DNA from: JANYGA01 sp031420415
Lineage (GTDB): Bacteria; Vulcanimicrobiota; Vulcanimicrobiia; Vulcanimicrobiales; Vulcanimicrobiaceae
Length of the DNA stretch: 64,000 nucleotides
Reading direction: 5' to 3'
Assembly (NCBI GenBank): GCA_031420415.1
Contig: JANOMT010000008.1
Span: forward strand, 1-64,000
Shown: piece after piece, positions 26,869 through 35,161 of the stretch
Position numbering within the stretch: the first letter of the stretch is position 1
Layout of the letters: each line of letters begins with the position of its first letter
Program-made: the position numbers and the translations under genes
The notes under the pieces: model-generated
What the model was told of the DNA's origin: nothing
The model's input: the letters and a program-made list of their open reading frames with translations, nothing else
Database searches by the model: none

Positions 26869-27933
26869 CTACGCAATGCCGGAATCGTCGAGTACCGCGT
26901 GGAGGTTGTTCGAGAGCAACGCGTTCTTGATTTCTCGCGCGATACGACGCCCCGTCGACATCGGCTCGCTGTAGTTGAGATACGAATAGGGCGATCCATC
27001 GATGAACGGGTTCGTTCCCGCGACGATACGCGCCGAGATCTCCATCACGAAAAACTTCGCTTCGGACGTGATGATCGTCTCGATACAGAACGCCCCGAAA
27101 AGGCCTTTCTCACCGCAGATCTCTTGGCTCACGCGCACCACGTCTTCGCCCATGCGATAGGCTTCCGCGAGCATCGATTCGCGCAAGACGAGTGGCGAGT
27201 TGCCGACGACGACGTAGCTCGGATCGATATCCATGTGCTCTTGCGCGGCTGCGGGTATGCGGCCGAGCGAATCGACGTTGGTCTCGTAACGACGGTCCAT
27301 GCTCATGATTTCGAGTTTGCCCGTGAGCGGCGAATAGAAGTAGTGGATGTAGGCGGGAACGCCGATGATGTACTCCTGAAGCATGTATTGCTGCGTCAGG
27401 TGTCCGGCGCGCGCTTCGAAATCTTGCGCGTCGCGGACGAAGAGATAGCCTTTGCCGCCTTGCGCGCCGTACATCTTTACGATGACGGGCCGGTCGATCT
27501 CCGCCGCCGTGATGAATTGCCGCGGCAAGGTGAGGTTCGCGCGCGTGAGCCACTGGCGTTGTTTCTCGCGGCTCGCTTCCCATTCGAGTACGGCCTTGTT
27601 CCCGAAGTACGGGATCTTCATCTTCTTGTGTTCCTCGAGTGAGAGATACGCGACGAACGAGCCGTGCGGCACGATGATCATCTTGCGCTTCTCGAGTTCG
27701 GGCACGAGATCCATGAACTGACCGTAGTGGTCGATGCCGATCACTTCATCGACGAAGGCGTACGACCGATAGAGTCGTTCGGTATCGCGATTGGCGATCG
27801 CGAGCGTGCGGAACCCTTCGTCGTGCGCGCCTTTGAGAATTTGAAGCGCGGAGTGCGAGCCGAGCGTTGCGATCGTATAGAAGTCGCTCGACTTAGCTTG
27901 GGCTCCGGTGCGGAGAAGTTCGGGTGCGATCAT
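26869..27933 (-). CDS. purP: Formate-dependent FAICAR synthetase (archaeal-type PurP)
   Basis: 354 residues, matching archaeal PurP in length and along its whole sequence as I recall M. jannaschii MJ0136. Shared motifs: TLGSHSALQILKGA (23-36), VPHGSFVAY (88-96), FGNKAVLEWE (110-119), the ATP loop VKMYGAQGGKGY (152-163), QEYIIG with HYFYSPL (186-203), NPSY-type DPSYVVVGN, and MEISARIVAGTN (297-308). PurP uses ATP and free formate to make FAICAR from AICAR, replacing the folate-dependent PurH transformylase. It overlaps the PurS-like gene by four bases (ATGA). PurP is rare in bacteria. The call is firm; the activity is inferred from intact motifs. Confidence 0.93.
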   Translation of the reverse strand: MIAPELLRTGAQAKSSDFYTIATLGSHSALQILKGAHDEGFRTLAIANRDTERLYRSYAFVDEVIGIDHYGQFMDLVPELEKRKMIIVPHGSFVAYLSLEEHKKMKIPYFGNKAVLEWEASREKQRQWLTRANLTLPRQFITAAEIDRPVIVKMYGAQGGKGYLFVRDAQDFEARAGHLTQQYMLQEYIIGVPAYIHYFYSPLTGKLEIMSMDRRYETNVDSLGRIPAAAQEHMDIDPSYVVVGNSPLVLRESMLAEAYRMGEDVVRVSQEICGEKGLFGAFCIETIITSEAKFFVMEISARIVAGTNPFIDGSPYSYLNYSEPMSTGRRIAREIKNALLSNNLHAVLDDSGIA

Positions 27934-28379
27934 GCGACAGACGCTTTCTGGAACGCGGGATTACAAAGGAGGGTCTCGGTCGCGGCGGCGACCAGTTCGG
28001 CATTGGCACGCACGCCCGGCGCACCGTAGATTCGCCATGCGGTGAAACGCTCGAAAGCGCGCACGCCCGGAAGTACGCGTCCGCCGATGCGAACGCCACA
28101 AGCGGCGATCGGGCTCGCGAGATCGCCCACCCACACTTCGCCCGCATCGGGCGTCGAGAGGGCCCGGACGCGCATGATGTGCTTGTTCGGATTGAAGAGC
28201 GTCTCGGTCGCGCCGACGCGCGTCACGAGGTCGTTCGCTTCTTCATCTTCCACATCGAAGCGATAGAGATCGGCGCGTTCGAGCATCGCGACGCCGACGC
28301 CGAGGCGTTGGAGTGTGGCGAGGGCCGTGCGCGCCTCGTTATCGGGAATGATCAGCGCGACGTCGATACAGCGTATCAT
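27930..28379 (-). CDS. purS: PurS-like protein with two PurS-type units
   Basis: 149 residues, nearly twice the about 80 of PurS. The first half (1-72) follows the PurS pattern: a first strand DVALIIPD, a helix, FDVEDEEAN, and then VGATETLFNPN. The second half ends with WRIYGAPGVRANAELVAAATETLLCNP, repeating the ATETL-(x)-NP end of the first half. PurS normally dimerises and bridges PurL and PurQ in the FGAM synthetase complex; a fused pair would form the dimer in one chain. The gene lies directly between purQ and purP with ATGA overlaps on both sides, the expected place for the missing PurS. Confidence 0.75.
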   Translation of the reverse strand: MIRCIDVALIIPDNEARTALATLQRLGVGVAMLERADLYRFDVEDEEANDLVTRVGATETLFNPNKHIMRVRALSTPDAGEVWVGDLASPIAACGVRIGGRVLPGVRAFERFTAWRIYGAPGVRANAELVAAATETLLCNPAFQKASVA

Positions 28380-29161
28380 CGCAACGCCCTGGCGAGGCCG
28401 ACGAAGAACGCGATCCCGCCCGACGGCGCGAGCATCGCGGCCGTATTCCCGCGTGCGGCGTCGCGCGTTAAATCGGCATGCATGTACGTCCATGCATCGC
28501 GTTCGGGATGCGGCATGATCGCGAGCACGTTGCCGCGATCGTTTACGAGTGCCGCCGCACCGAGTGCGGAGCCGTTGGGAACGGCCGCGTCGTTCACGTT
28601 TCCGTCGCGATCGCAATACACGAAGGCGACGCGCTCGTCGCGCGCTATCGCTTCGAGGACGAACGGTTGTGCCGCGAGGCGGCCCTCGGCATGCGAAGCC
28701 CAAGCGGGAATGACGGTCTCCGGCGCCATCTCGCGCGTAATCGCGCAGCGCTCGGGTGGGATCGCGAGCTTTACGTGCACGTGCGTCGATCGAAAACGAC
28801 CGCCTCGCGCATTCCGCGCGAAGCCTGCTTGCGCGCGCGCCTGTCCGTCGAGGGCCGGCGCGAGCCCGCTTTCGAGCAAGATCTGCGCGCCGTTACAGAT
28901 GCCGAGCACGAACTTGCCCGCAGCCGCACCTTCGCGCACCGCAATCATCAGACGATCGTGCGCCGCGATCGCGCCCGCGCGTACGCGGTCTTCATATGCA
29001 AAGCCGCCAGGCAAGACGTACGCGTCGAACGCGCGCACCGCATCGAGGTCGGCATTCCAGTGCACGAGTTCGGTTTCGAGCCCCACCGCGCGACACGCAC
29101 GAATCGTCTCGTCTTCGGAGTTCGTCCCGGGAAAAACGAGCACGCCGACACGCGCGCTCAC
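28376..29161 (-). CDS. purQ: FGAM synthase, glutaminase subunit
   Basis: 261 residues from GTG 29161, which overlaps the purL stop (GTGA). It is a class I amidotransferase that releases ammonia from glutamine for PurL. The nucleophile is Cys89 in GICNGAQ; H218 and E220 lie in MPHPERD. The N-terminus VGVLVFPGTNSEDE is diagnostic for PurQ. It is about 30 residues longer than B. subtilis PurQ and closer in size to archaeal forms. The complex partners PurL and PurS-like are its direct neighbours. Confidence 0.95.
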   Translation of the reverse strand: MSARVGVLVFPGTNSEDETIRACRAVGLETELVHWNADLDAVRAFDAYVLPGGFAYEDRVRAGAIAAHDRLMIAVREGAAAGKFVLGICNGAQILLESGLAPALDGQARAQAGFARNARGGRFRSTHVHVKLAIPPERCAITREMAPETVIPAWASHAEGRLAAQPFVLEAIARDERVAFVYCDRDGNVNDAAVPNGSALGAAALVNDRGNVLAIMPHPERDAWTYMHADLTRDAARGNTAAMLAPSGGIAFFVGLARALR

Positions 29162-31554
29162 GCCGAGACCTCGCGCACCACGACATCGTCGTAAAAATCG
29201 CGGAGCGGTGCCGACCACACCTCGCGCAGATGCGCGATCTCGATCCGATGACCGAAGGCCGCAAAGGTCGGCTCGGTCGTGACGGTACCGATACGCGGCC
29301 GATGTATCGGCTCGACATCACACGCATGCGCGAGTGCTTCGAATGCGAGCGAATCGGTCACTTCGACGACGAAGCCGCCGCACTCACCGAAGAGCGCTTC
29401 CGTATTTCCGACCGCGCCGTGCGTGAAGTTCGACGGCGCCGTCGTAAAGCGAACACCGAGCGGCTCGCGAGCGGCAAAGGCCATCTCCGCGACCGTGACC
29501 AGCAACCCGCCATCGGAGACGTCGTGTGCGGCAACGATGTAGCCCGCGTGGTTCGCTGCATCCAAGAGCGCGAGTTCCGCGCGCAACGCCACGTAATCGA
29601 CGCGCGCGACGCGCCGGTCCGCGAGCGTGAAAGCATCGGCAAACGCGCTCGCGCCGAGCGCATCGCTGAAACTTCCGAGATAATAGAGCGCGTGCTCGGA
29701 GCCCTTGAGCCCGGGCGTTAGTGAAAAGGCGACGTCGTCGAGCGTGCCCACACACGCGACGATCGGCGAAGCCGGAATCGATCTGCCGTTCGCCGACGTG
29801 TTGTAGAGACTCACATTGCCCGAGACGAACGGAACGGCGAGCTCGCGCGCCGCGTGCGCGAGGCCCGCGATTGCGACGACGAGTTCGCCCATCTGTTCGG
29901 GCACTTCGGGATTGCCGAAGTTGAGACAGTCGGTCATCGCGGCGGGCTTCGCACCGATCGCCGCAACGTTGCGTATCGATTCGACGACGGCCGCTTCGGC
30001 TGCGAGCCGCGCGTCGATCGCACCGAGCCGAGGATTTCCGCCGAGCCCGAGCGCGCAGCCGAGCGGCGCACCAGGCACGGGCACGATGAGGCCCGCATCC
30101 CCGTAGCCCGCGGGGATCGCCGTCGTCCCGCGCACGACGGAATCGAATCTCTCGTAGATCGGCGCGCGCGAACAGACGTCGCGATGCGCGAGGATACGTT
30201 CGAGCGTCTGCGGCAACGCGTCGAAATACGCGTCGTCGACGCGGGCCGCACGCTGCACAATCCCTGGCGCGGGTGCGTCGTCGGCAACCGAGACGGGCGC
30301 CGTCGCACGATCGTAACGAATCCCATCGGTGAAAAAATCGAGATCGACATCCATCACGGTCGCACCGCGATGGTGCAAGACGTAACGACGTTCCTTCGTA
30401 ACCGTACCGATCACGGCCGCACGCGCGCCGCGCGCGATTTGCGGCAACGAAAACTCTTCGTTGTAGATCGCGAGCAACTCCGGCGTAAACTCCGGCGGCA
30501 CGACCCACGTCAGGCGTTCCTGCGTTTCACCGACCGCGATGACGGCAGGCGGAAGATGCTCCTGCGACGTCGGGCATTTGTCGAGATCGACGATCGCGCC
30601 GAAGCCACCGCTCGCGCAAATCTCCGCCGTACAGCCCATGATGCCGCCCGCGCCGAGATCCTTGAAGCCGACGATGAGACCGCGTTCTTTCAAGACGTCG
30701 AAGACGCGGTAGGACGCGCGCATGATGACGTTTTTGAGGAACGGATCGGGCACTTGGACCGCGCCCTTATTCTGCTCGGCGTCGTCTTGATCGAGCACGA
30801 GCGACGAAAAGGCCGCGCCGCCGAACCCACTGCGATCCGTCGCCTTGCCGACGAGGACGATATCCCATCCCTCGGCATTCGCAGGCGCTCTCGAATGGAT
30901 CACGTCGGGCGCTTCGAGCAAACCGAGCGCGACCACGTTGACCAAACAATTATCGCGAAAGCCTTCGTGAAAAAAGACGTCGCCCGCGATGTTGGGCACG
31001 CCGATCGCATTGCCGTAGGCCGCAATCCCATCGATGACGCCTTGCGCGACGTAACGACAGTGCGGATCGTCCGGCGGCCCGAAGCGAAGAGGATCGGCGA
31101 TCGCGATCACACGCGCGCCCATGCAGAGCACGTCGCGCACGATCCCGCCGATACCGGTCGCCGCGCCCTCGAACGGTACGACCTGCGACGGGTGATTGTG
31201 CGACTCGTGCGCGAAAACGATACCGTACGTTTTGCCTTCGAATTCGCCAAGATGCACGATGCCCGCATCTTCTTGCGGGCCTTGAAGCACGGTCGGGCCG
31301 TCGATCGGCAACCCGCGCAGATGATGGCGGGAGCTTTTATACGAGCAATGCTCGCTCCATTGGGCATCGAAGGCGTGAGCCTCGACGACGGAGGGATCGC
31401 GGCCGAGCGTCGATGCGATCGTGCGGATCTCCGATTGCTTGAGTGCTAAACCTTGATGACGCAACGTTCCCTCGAGCGTCGCATCGTCGACGCCGAGAAC
31501 GCGTACGACTTCGACCGACGCTGCGAGCGACGCGCCGGAAGCCGCGTCAGGCAA
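29158..31554 (-). CDS. purL: FGAM synthase, large subunit (short type)
   Basis: 798 residues. The frame contains no ATG or GTG before the conserved domain after the preceding stop, so the TTG at 31554, overlapping the purC/E stop by eight bases, is taken as start. It is the short PurL that needs separate PurQ and PurS, and it makes FGAM from FGAR. AQWSEHCSYKSSRHHL carries the catalytic His region. AHESHNHPSQVVPFEGAATGIGG and the second-half FVSGNVSLYN and SDGGLLV motifs mark the two AIRS-like domains. The fit with adjacent purQ and the PurS-like gene is complete. Confidence 0.95.
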   Translation of the reverse strand: MPDAASGASLAASVEVVRVLGVDDATLEGTLRHQGLALKQSEIRTIASTLGRDPSVVEAHAFDAQWSEHCSYKSSRHHLRGLPIDGPTVLQGPQEDAGIVHLGEFEGKTYGIVFAHESHNHPSQVVPFEGAATGIGGIVRDVLCMGARVIAIADPLRFGPPDDPHCRYVAQGVIDGIAAYGNAIGVPNIAGDVFFHEGFRDNCLVNVVALGLLEAPDVIHSRAPANAEGWDIVLVGKATDRSGFGGAAFSSLVLDQDDAEQNKGAVQVPDPFLKNVIMRASYRVFDVLKERGLIVGFKDLGAGGIMGCTAEICASGGFGAIVDLDKCPTSQEHLPPAVIAVGETQERLTWVVPPEFTPELLAIYNEEFSLPQIARGARAAVIGTVTKERRYVLHHRGATVMDVDLDFFTDGIRYDRATAPVSVADDAPAPGIVQRAARVDDAYFDALPQTLERILAHRDVCSRAPIYERFDSVVRGTTAIPAGYGDAGLIVPVPGAPLGCALGLGGNPRLGAIDARLAAEAAVVESIRNVAAIGAKPAAMTDCLNFGNPEVPEQMGELVVAIAGLAHAARELAVPFVSGNVSLYNTSANGRSIPASPIVACVGTLDDVAFSLTPGLKGSEHALYYLGSFSDALGASAFADAFTLADRRVARVDYVALRAELALLDAANHAGYIVAAHDVSDGGLLVTVAEMAFAAREPLGVRFTTAPSNFTHGAVGNTEALFGECGGFVVEVTDSLAFEALAHACDVEPIHRPRIGTVTTEPTFAAFGHRIEIAHLREVWSAPLRDFYDDVVVREVSA

Positions 31555-32734
31555 GGCCGACCTGCGGCCCGGGTGCGTTGATCTGCGCGTCCGCGCCAAG
31601 CACCGCGGATCGAGCATTGGCTTGCACGAGCAACACGCGGCCGAACATGACCGTATCGTCCATCGCGAGCGTCTTCGCTACGACGAGCCCGAGTTCGCTC
31701 GCATCGAACTCCGTCGCATCGAAGACCGGTGTCGGCGTCGCTGCCGACAGCATCGCCGCGAGGTGCGGGCCCGACGCAACGTAGACGAGTCGCGCGAAGG
31801 TCGCATCGAGCTGTTGCACGGCCTGTAGCACGTACGCGGGTACGAGATGTGTCGAGACGATCCGACGCAGGCTCTGCAAGCCGAAAACATTGGTCTGCGC
31901 GATCACGGGATCGAGCAACGCGACGCTCTGCGCGCCGTCGGCGACGTAAGCGACCATCCCCGATCGGAGCGCGGGAAACGAGCCGACGAGATCCGCGACC
32001 ATTTCATAGTTCGCGTGGACGCGCTCGAGATCGTCCGGCGTTACGGTTTCGAGGTTGCGATACATCTGCTTGTCGAGCATCAACTCTTCGCGACCCTGGG
32101 GCCACACGCGCCACGAGTCGTTGTCGATGACGTCGGCGATCACGAGACTGCCGCGCCCTTCGCCGCCGGAAAGCCGACCGAATTCGAGCTTGAGATCCAC
32201 GAGCAGCGTCTCGCGGCTCCGCCACGCATGCGCGAGAATTTCGAACGTGATGCGCGCGATCTCGCTCATCATGCCGAGCTCTTGCGGTGTCGCGAGCCCG
32301 CGATGGACGATCTCGTCGATATCGATGATCGGATCGTGATTGGCGTCATCCTTGATGAAGAACTCGACCATCCGCGGCACGAGGATCGCGCCTTTTGCGA
32401 TGCCAGGCTTGCGTTTGACGAGCGAGCCCGCTGCGACACCGCGGACGACGACTTCGAGCGGAATCATGTTCGCGCGACGCACGAGCATCTCGTTATCGTC
32501 GTCGTCTTCGCCGCCGGAGAGATAGTGCGTGGGCAAGCCACAAAGATTCAACAATCGAAAAACGCGCGCGGTCGTCTTCGCGGCGATGCGGCCCTTGCCC
32601 GGAATCTCATCGCGCCGTGCGCCATCGCCCGCGGTAATATTGTCGAGAGCCGAAACGACGAGCACGTCGGGTTCGCCCGGCTTCTCGTAGAGCACCTTGG
32701 TCTTGCCGCGTGCGACCTCGAGGCCTTTGTTCAC
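31547..32734 (-). CDS. purC: SAICAR synthetase with C-terminal degenerate PurE-like domain
   Basis: 395 residues, GTG start overlapping the purB stop (GTGA). Residues 1-245 are a normal-length SAICAR synthetase: ARGKTKVLYE, EVVVRGVAAGSL and DLKLEFG. The added 250-395 part follows the PurE fold order: STHLVPAY where PurE has SAHRTP, YVASGPHLAAMLSA where PurE has the AGGAAHLPGMVAA loop, TPTPVF for the TPLPVIGVP strand, and NARSAVLGADAQI for the last helix. The GSxSD loop and the GAGGAAHLPG loop are degraded and the Arg of SAHR is Leu. A catalytic AIR carboxylase/mutase is therefore doubtful. The animal PAICS enzyme is fused in the same order. PurC catalyses step 8 of IMP synthesis (CAIR to SAICAR). 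Confidence 0.88.
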   Translation of the reverse strand: MNKGLEVARGKTKVLYEKPGEPDVLVVSALDNITAGDGARRDEIPGKGRIAAKTTARVFRLLNLCGLPTHYLSGGEDDDDNEMLVRRANMIPLEVVVRGVAAGSLVKRKPGIAKGAILVPRMVEFFIKDDANHDPIIDIDEIVHRGLATPQELGMMSEIARITFEILAHAWRSRETLLVDLKLEFGRLSGGEGRGSLVIADVIDNDSWRVWPQGREELMLDKQMYRNLETVTPDDLERVHANYEMVADLVGSFPALRSGMVAYVADGAQSVALLDPVIAQTNVFGLQSLRRIVSTHLVPAYVLQAVQQLDATFARLVYVASGPHLAAMLSAATPTPVFDATEFDASELGLVVAKTLAMDDTVMFGRVLLVQANARSAVLGADAQINAPGPQVGLA

Positions 32735-34158
32735 GTCGCACTCCCGGCGAGCGCGCGGGGCTGCGGGAACGGTGCGAGTGCTTTAATGCGTGCGACGAGC
32801 GCGCGCGCGCGTTCGGGTGCGTCGCCGATGTGGTCGGTCGGATCGAGCAAGGATCGGATCTCCGCGGGATCGAGGTGGGCGGTAATGGTGTCTTCGTCGA
32901 CGAGCAACTGCGCGAGCGGATTATCGCCGCCCGCCGCGAGGCGCTCGTAGGCCGTCATCGCCGCCGTTCGAATGACTTCGTGAAGGACTTGACGATCGGC
33001 GCCGGCTTTCACCGCTTCCATCATTACGGCTTCGCTCCCGGCGAACGGACCGTACGTCCGCAGGTTCGAGGCGATGCGGCGTTCGTCGACGCGCAACCCT
33101 TCGACGATCTTGCGCGCGAGCGTGAGGATCTCGTCTGCGCAGAGGAACGCCTCGGGGAGAATCGTGCGACGGTTCGCGCTATCGTCGAGCGTGCGCTCGA
33201 GAAGATTGGTCGCCGCGTTCTGCCATGCCGTATCCGCGTATCCTACGAGCAGCCGTGCGAGTGAATCGATGCGCTCCGCCATCACGGGGTTGCGTTTGAA
33301 CGGCATTGCGGAGCTGCCGACTTGTTTGGCACCGAAAGGTTCGAACATCTCGCCAAATCCGGGAGATGAGAGCACGCGTACGTCGGCGGCGAATTTCGAG
33401 AGCGACGCACCGAGTCCGGCGAGCGTCGAGAGCACGAGATAATCGAGCTTGCGCGGATAGGTCTGCGTCGCGATATCGCGCGCGGTGAGATCGAAATGCG
33501 CGAGCACTTCGGCTTCCTGATCTTTTGCGCGACGGCCCGTGCCGTGCAATAAGCGCTCGTACGAGGCCGACGTTCCGACCGCTCCGCGCACGCCTTTTGC
33601 GGTGAGCGCTTCGTAGGTCGCGCGCATCTGCGCATCGTCGATCACGAGATCTTGAGCGTACACCGCCAGGCGATATCCCACGGTCGTGGGCTCGGCGAAC
33701 TGGAGATGCGTGTAGCCCATGCAGACGCGATCGGCGTGTTCGTCGATCCGTACTGCGAATGCATTCAAAAGCGCGTGCAGACTCTCGCCGAGCGACCCGA
33801 GCGCGAGCCGCATGCGATACGTCTCGACCGTGTCTTCGATGTCCATCGATGTCGCACCGAGATGGATCTTGCCGCCCCCGATCTTGGCCTGCGAAGCGAA
33901 GACGCGGATCTCGGCCATGAGATCGTGACCGATCTCGCGTTCGATCGCGAGCGCAGCGTCGATATCGATATCGTCCGCATGCGCGCGAATGTCGTCGAGT
34001 TCGGCTTGCGTGACGAGGCCGCTACGCGCTTGCGATTCTGCGAGCGCGACCCAGACGGCACGCCACAACCTCCGACGCTCTCGTTCGGAAAACAGCGCGC
34101 GCAGTTCGGCGCGGCCGTACCTCCACGAAAACGGGGAGGCATACATCGTTTGGTCCAT
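32731..34158 (-). CDS. purB: Adenylosuccinate lyase
   Basis: 475 residues, fumarase/aspartase superfamily. The signature SSAMPFKRNP with the flexible catalytic Ser loop is present, with TSMDIEDT and the GYTHLQFAEPTTVGYR helix ahead of it. It removes fumarate from SAICAR (giving AICAR) and from adenylosuccinate (giving AMP). It is the first gene of the purB-purC/E-purL-purQ-purS-purP operon. The promoter should lie between the terminator at 34213-34253 and ATG 34158; an ATG at 34146 is an alternative start. Confidence 0.95.
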   Translation of the reverse strand: MDQTMYASPFSWRYGRAELRALFSERERRRLWRAVWVALAESQARSGLVTQAELDDIRAHADDIDIDAALAIEREIGHDLMAEIRVFASQAKIGGGKIHLGATSMDIEDTVETYRMRLALGSLGESLHALLNAFAVRIDEHADRVCMGYTHLQFAEPTTVGYRLAVYAQDLVIDDAQMRATYEALTAKGVRGAVGTSASYERLLHGTGRRAKDQEAEVLAHFDLTARDIATQTYPRKLDYLVLSTLAGLGASLSKFAADVRVLSSPGFGEMFEPFGAKQVGSSAMPFKRNPVMAERIDSLARLLVGYADTAWQNAATNLLERTLDDSANRRTILPEAFLCADEILTLARKIVEGLRVDERRIASNLRTYGPFAGSEAVMMEAVKAGADRQVLHEVIRTAAMTAYERLAAGGDNPLAQLLVDEDTITAHLDPAEIRSLLDPTDHIGDAPERARALVARIKALAPFPQPRALAGSAT

Positions 34159-34212
34159 GTCCTAACCGCGTTTTCGCCCCGTTCGTGCGGGCGGCCTTGA
34201 ACGCACGAGTGC

Positions 34213-34253
34213 AAAAAAAAGAGACCGGTGCACGTTGCAGCCGATCTCTTTTT
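34213..34253 (-). terminator. Intrinsic terminator of the lipoprotein gene
   Basis: On the minus strand AAAAAGAGATCGG and CCGGTCTCTTTTTTTT form a 13-bp stem with one mismatch, a 13-base loop and a run of eight T. It lies 12 bases after the lipoprotein stop and separates that gene from purB. The A-run on the other side makes it potentially bidirectional. Confidence 0.85.
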
Positions 34254-34265
34254 AGGCTGGGGGAT

Positions 34266-35075
34266 TTAGAGCGAGCCCTGCTCCGCATACACGTAGTCGA
34301 GGTTGAGCGTGCTCGTTGCGGCCGTCGACGTTGCGGTGACGCCGAAAGTTTCGCCCACGTAGAATATCGAGTTGCCAATGGGATCGAAGGCTCCGGTCGC
34401 CCCTGTAATCACCGGTTGCTGAATACCGGTCGTCGAGGGAGATCCGTACGCAGGCAACCGGCACACGTAGCGAACGAGTCCCATCACGACGGGCACCGTT
34501 GCCGGCGCGGTGACTTCCGGGACTTTGCAAATGACGCGAATGTCGTACAACGGCGACCCCCCGACGAGTTCGACGAAAAGCGACGTTGGCGACAGCGTCC
34601 CGAGTGTAGGAAGCGGCGATGGGGCGTGCAAGACGATCGCCCCGTACGTCTGTGCCACGATCTGGCCGGGTGTCGTTGGCGGAATCGTCAGCGGTCCGAT
34701 CGCCGAATTGTATTTAAGGTTGATCAAAGGCGTGTTGTTTCCGCTGAAAGTGATGAGGTGCGAACCGCCCGGCGCGGCAGGCGGGGGGCCGGAATCGGCG
34801 ACCTGCGGATCCGTGCCGTAATCGTTTGCGCTGGCTGCATCAGTTGCTGCGGTGTTGAATCCGACGAAGCTATTCGTCGTCGTAAAAACGTCGACGAGCG
34901 ACTTACCGGGAACGATGCCAGGCGGCGGTGCCTGGTTGGAGACGTTGGTCGGGCCGCCGCCAGCGCCGTTGGGGAAAGCGCCGACCGGAAGTGACGTCCC
35001 ATTTTGCGTCCCACAACCAGCGATGGCGATCCCGAACGTGCCGGCGAGGGCGATCCGAGCGAGAAGACTGCGCAT
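34266..35075 (-). CDS. Lipoprotein of unknown function
   Basis: 269 residues from ATG 35075, with AAGGAG ten bases upstream. The signal peptide ends with the lipobox IAGC (Cys21), so it should be lipid-anchored. The mature sequence is low in charge, rich in Thr, Pro, Gly and Ser, and looks like a beta-sandwich surface protein; no family is recognised. It is a single gene closed by a strong terminator and preceded by an 86-base GC-rich leader with alternative hairpins (separate entry). Confidence 0.75.
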   Translation of the reverse strand: MRSLLARIALAGTFGIAIAGCGTQNGTSLPVGAFPNGAGGGPTNVSNQAPPPGIVPGKSLVDVFTTTNSFVGFNTAATDAASANDYGTDPQVADSGPPPAAPGGSHLITFSGNNTPLINLKYNSAIGPLTIPPTTPGQIVAQTYGAIVLHAPSPLPTLGTLSPTSLFVELVGGSPLYDIRVICKVPEVTAPATVPVVMGLVRYVCRLPAYGSPSTTGIQQPVITGATGAFDPIGNSIFYVGETFGVTATSTAATSTLNLDYVYAEQGSL

Positions 35076-35161
35076 GTAAAGAGAACTCCTTGAAAAGTTC
35101 TGAGCCGGGCAGAGGCCCGCAACTGCGGGCGATGTTGCCCGCCCATCAGAGCCAGTCCTGT
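35076..35161 (-). promoter_or_regulatory. Structured 5' leader of the lipoprotein gene
   Basis: Four alternating complementary blocks follow each other: CGGGC (35106-35110), GCCCGC (35115-35120), GCGGGC (35125-35130) and GCCCGCCC (35137-35144). Each inner block can pair with either neighbour, as in attenuators and riboswitches. A further pair AGAACT/AGTTCT (35082-35087 and 35096-35101) overlaps the Shine-Dalgarno complement at 35086-35091. No known riboswitch consensus was recognised. Confidence 0.4.

Noticed and set aside
29854..31449. 531-codon open frame opposite purL
   Set aside because: Antisense of a strongly conserved gene with no domain or ribosome binding site.
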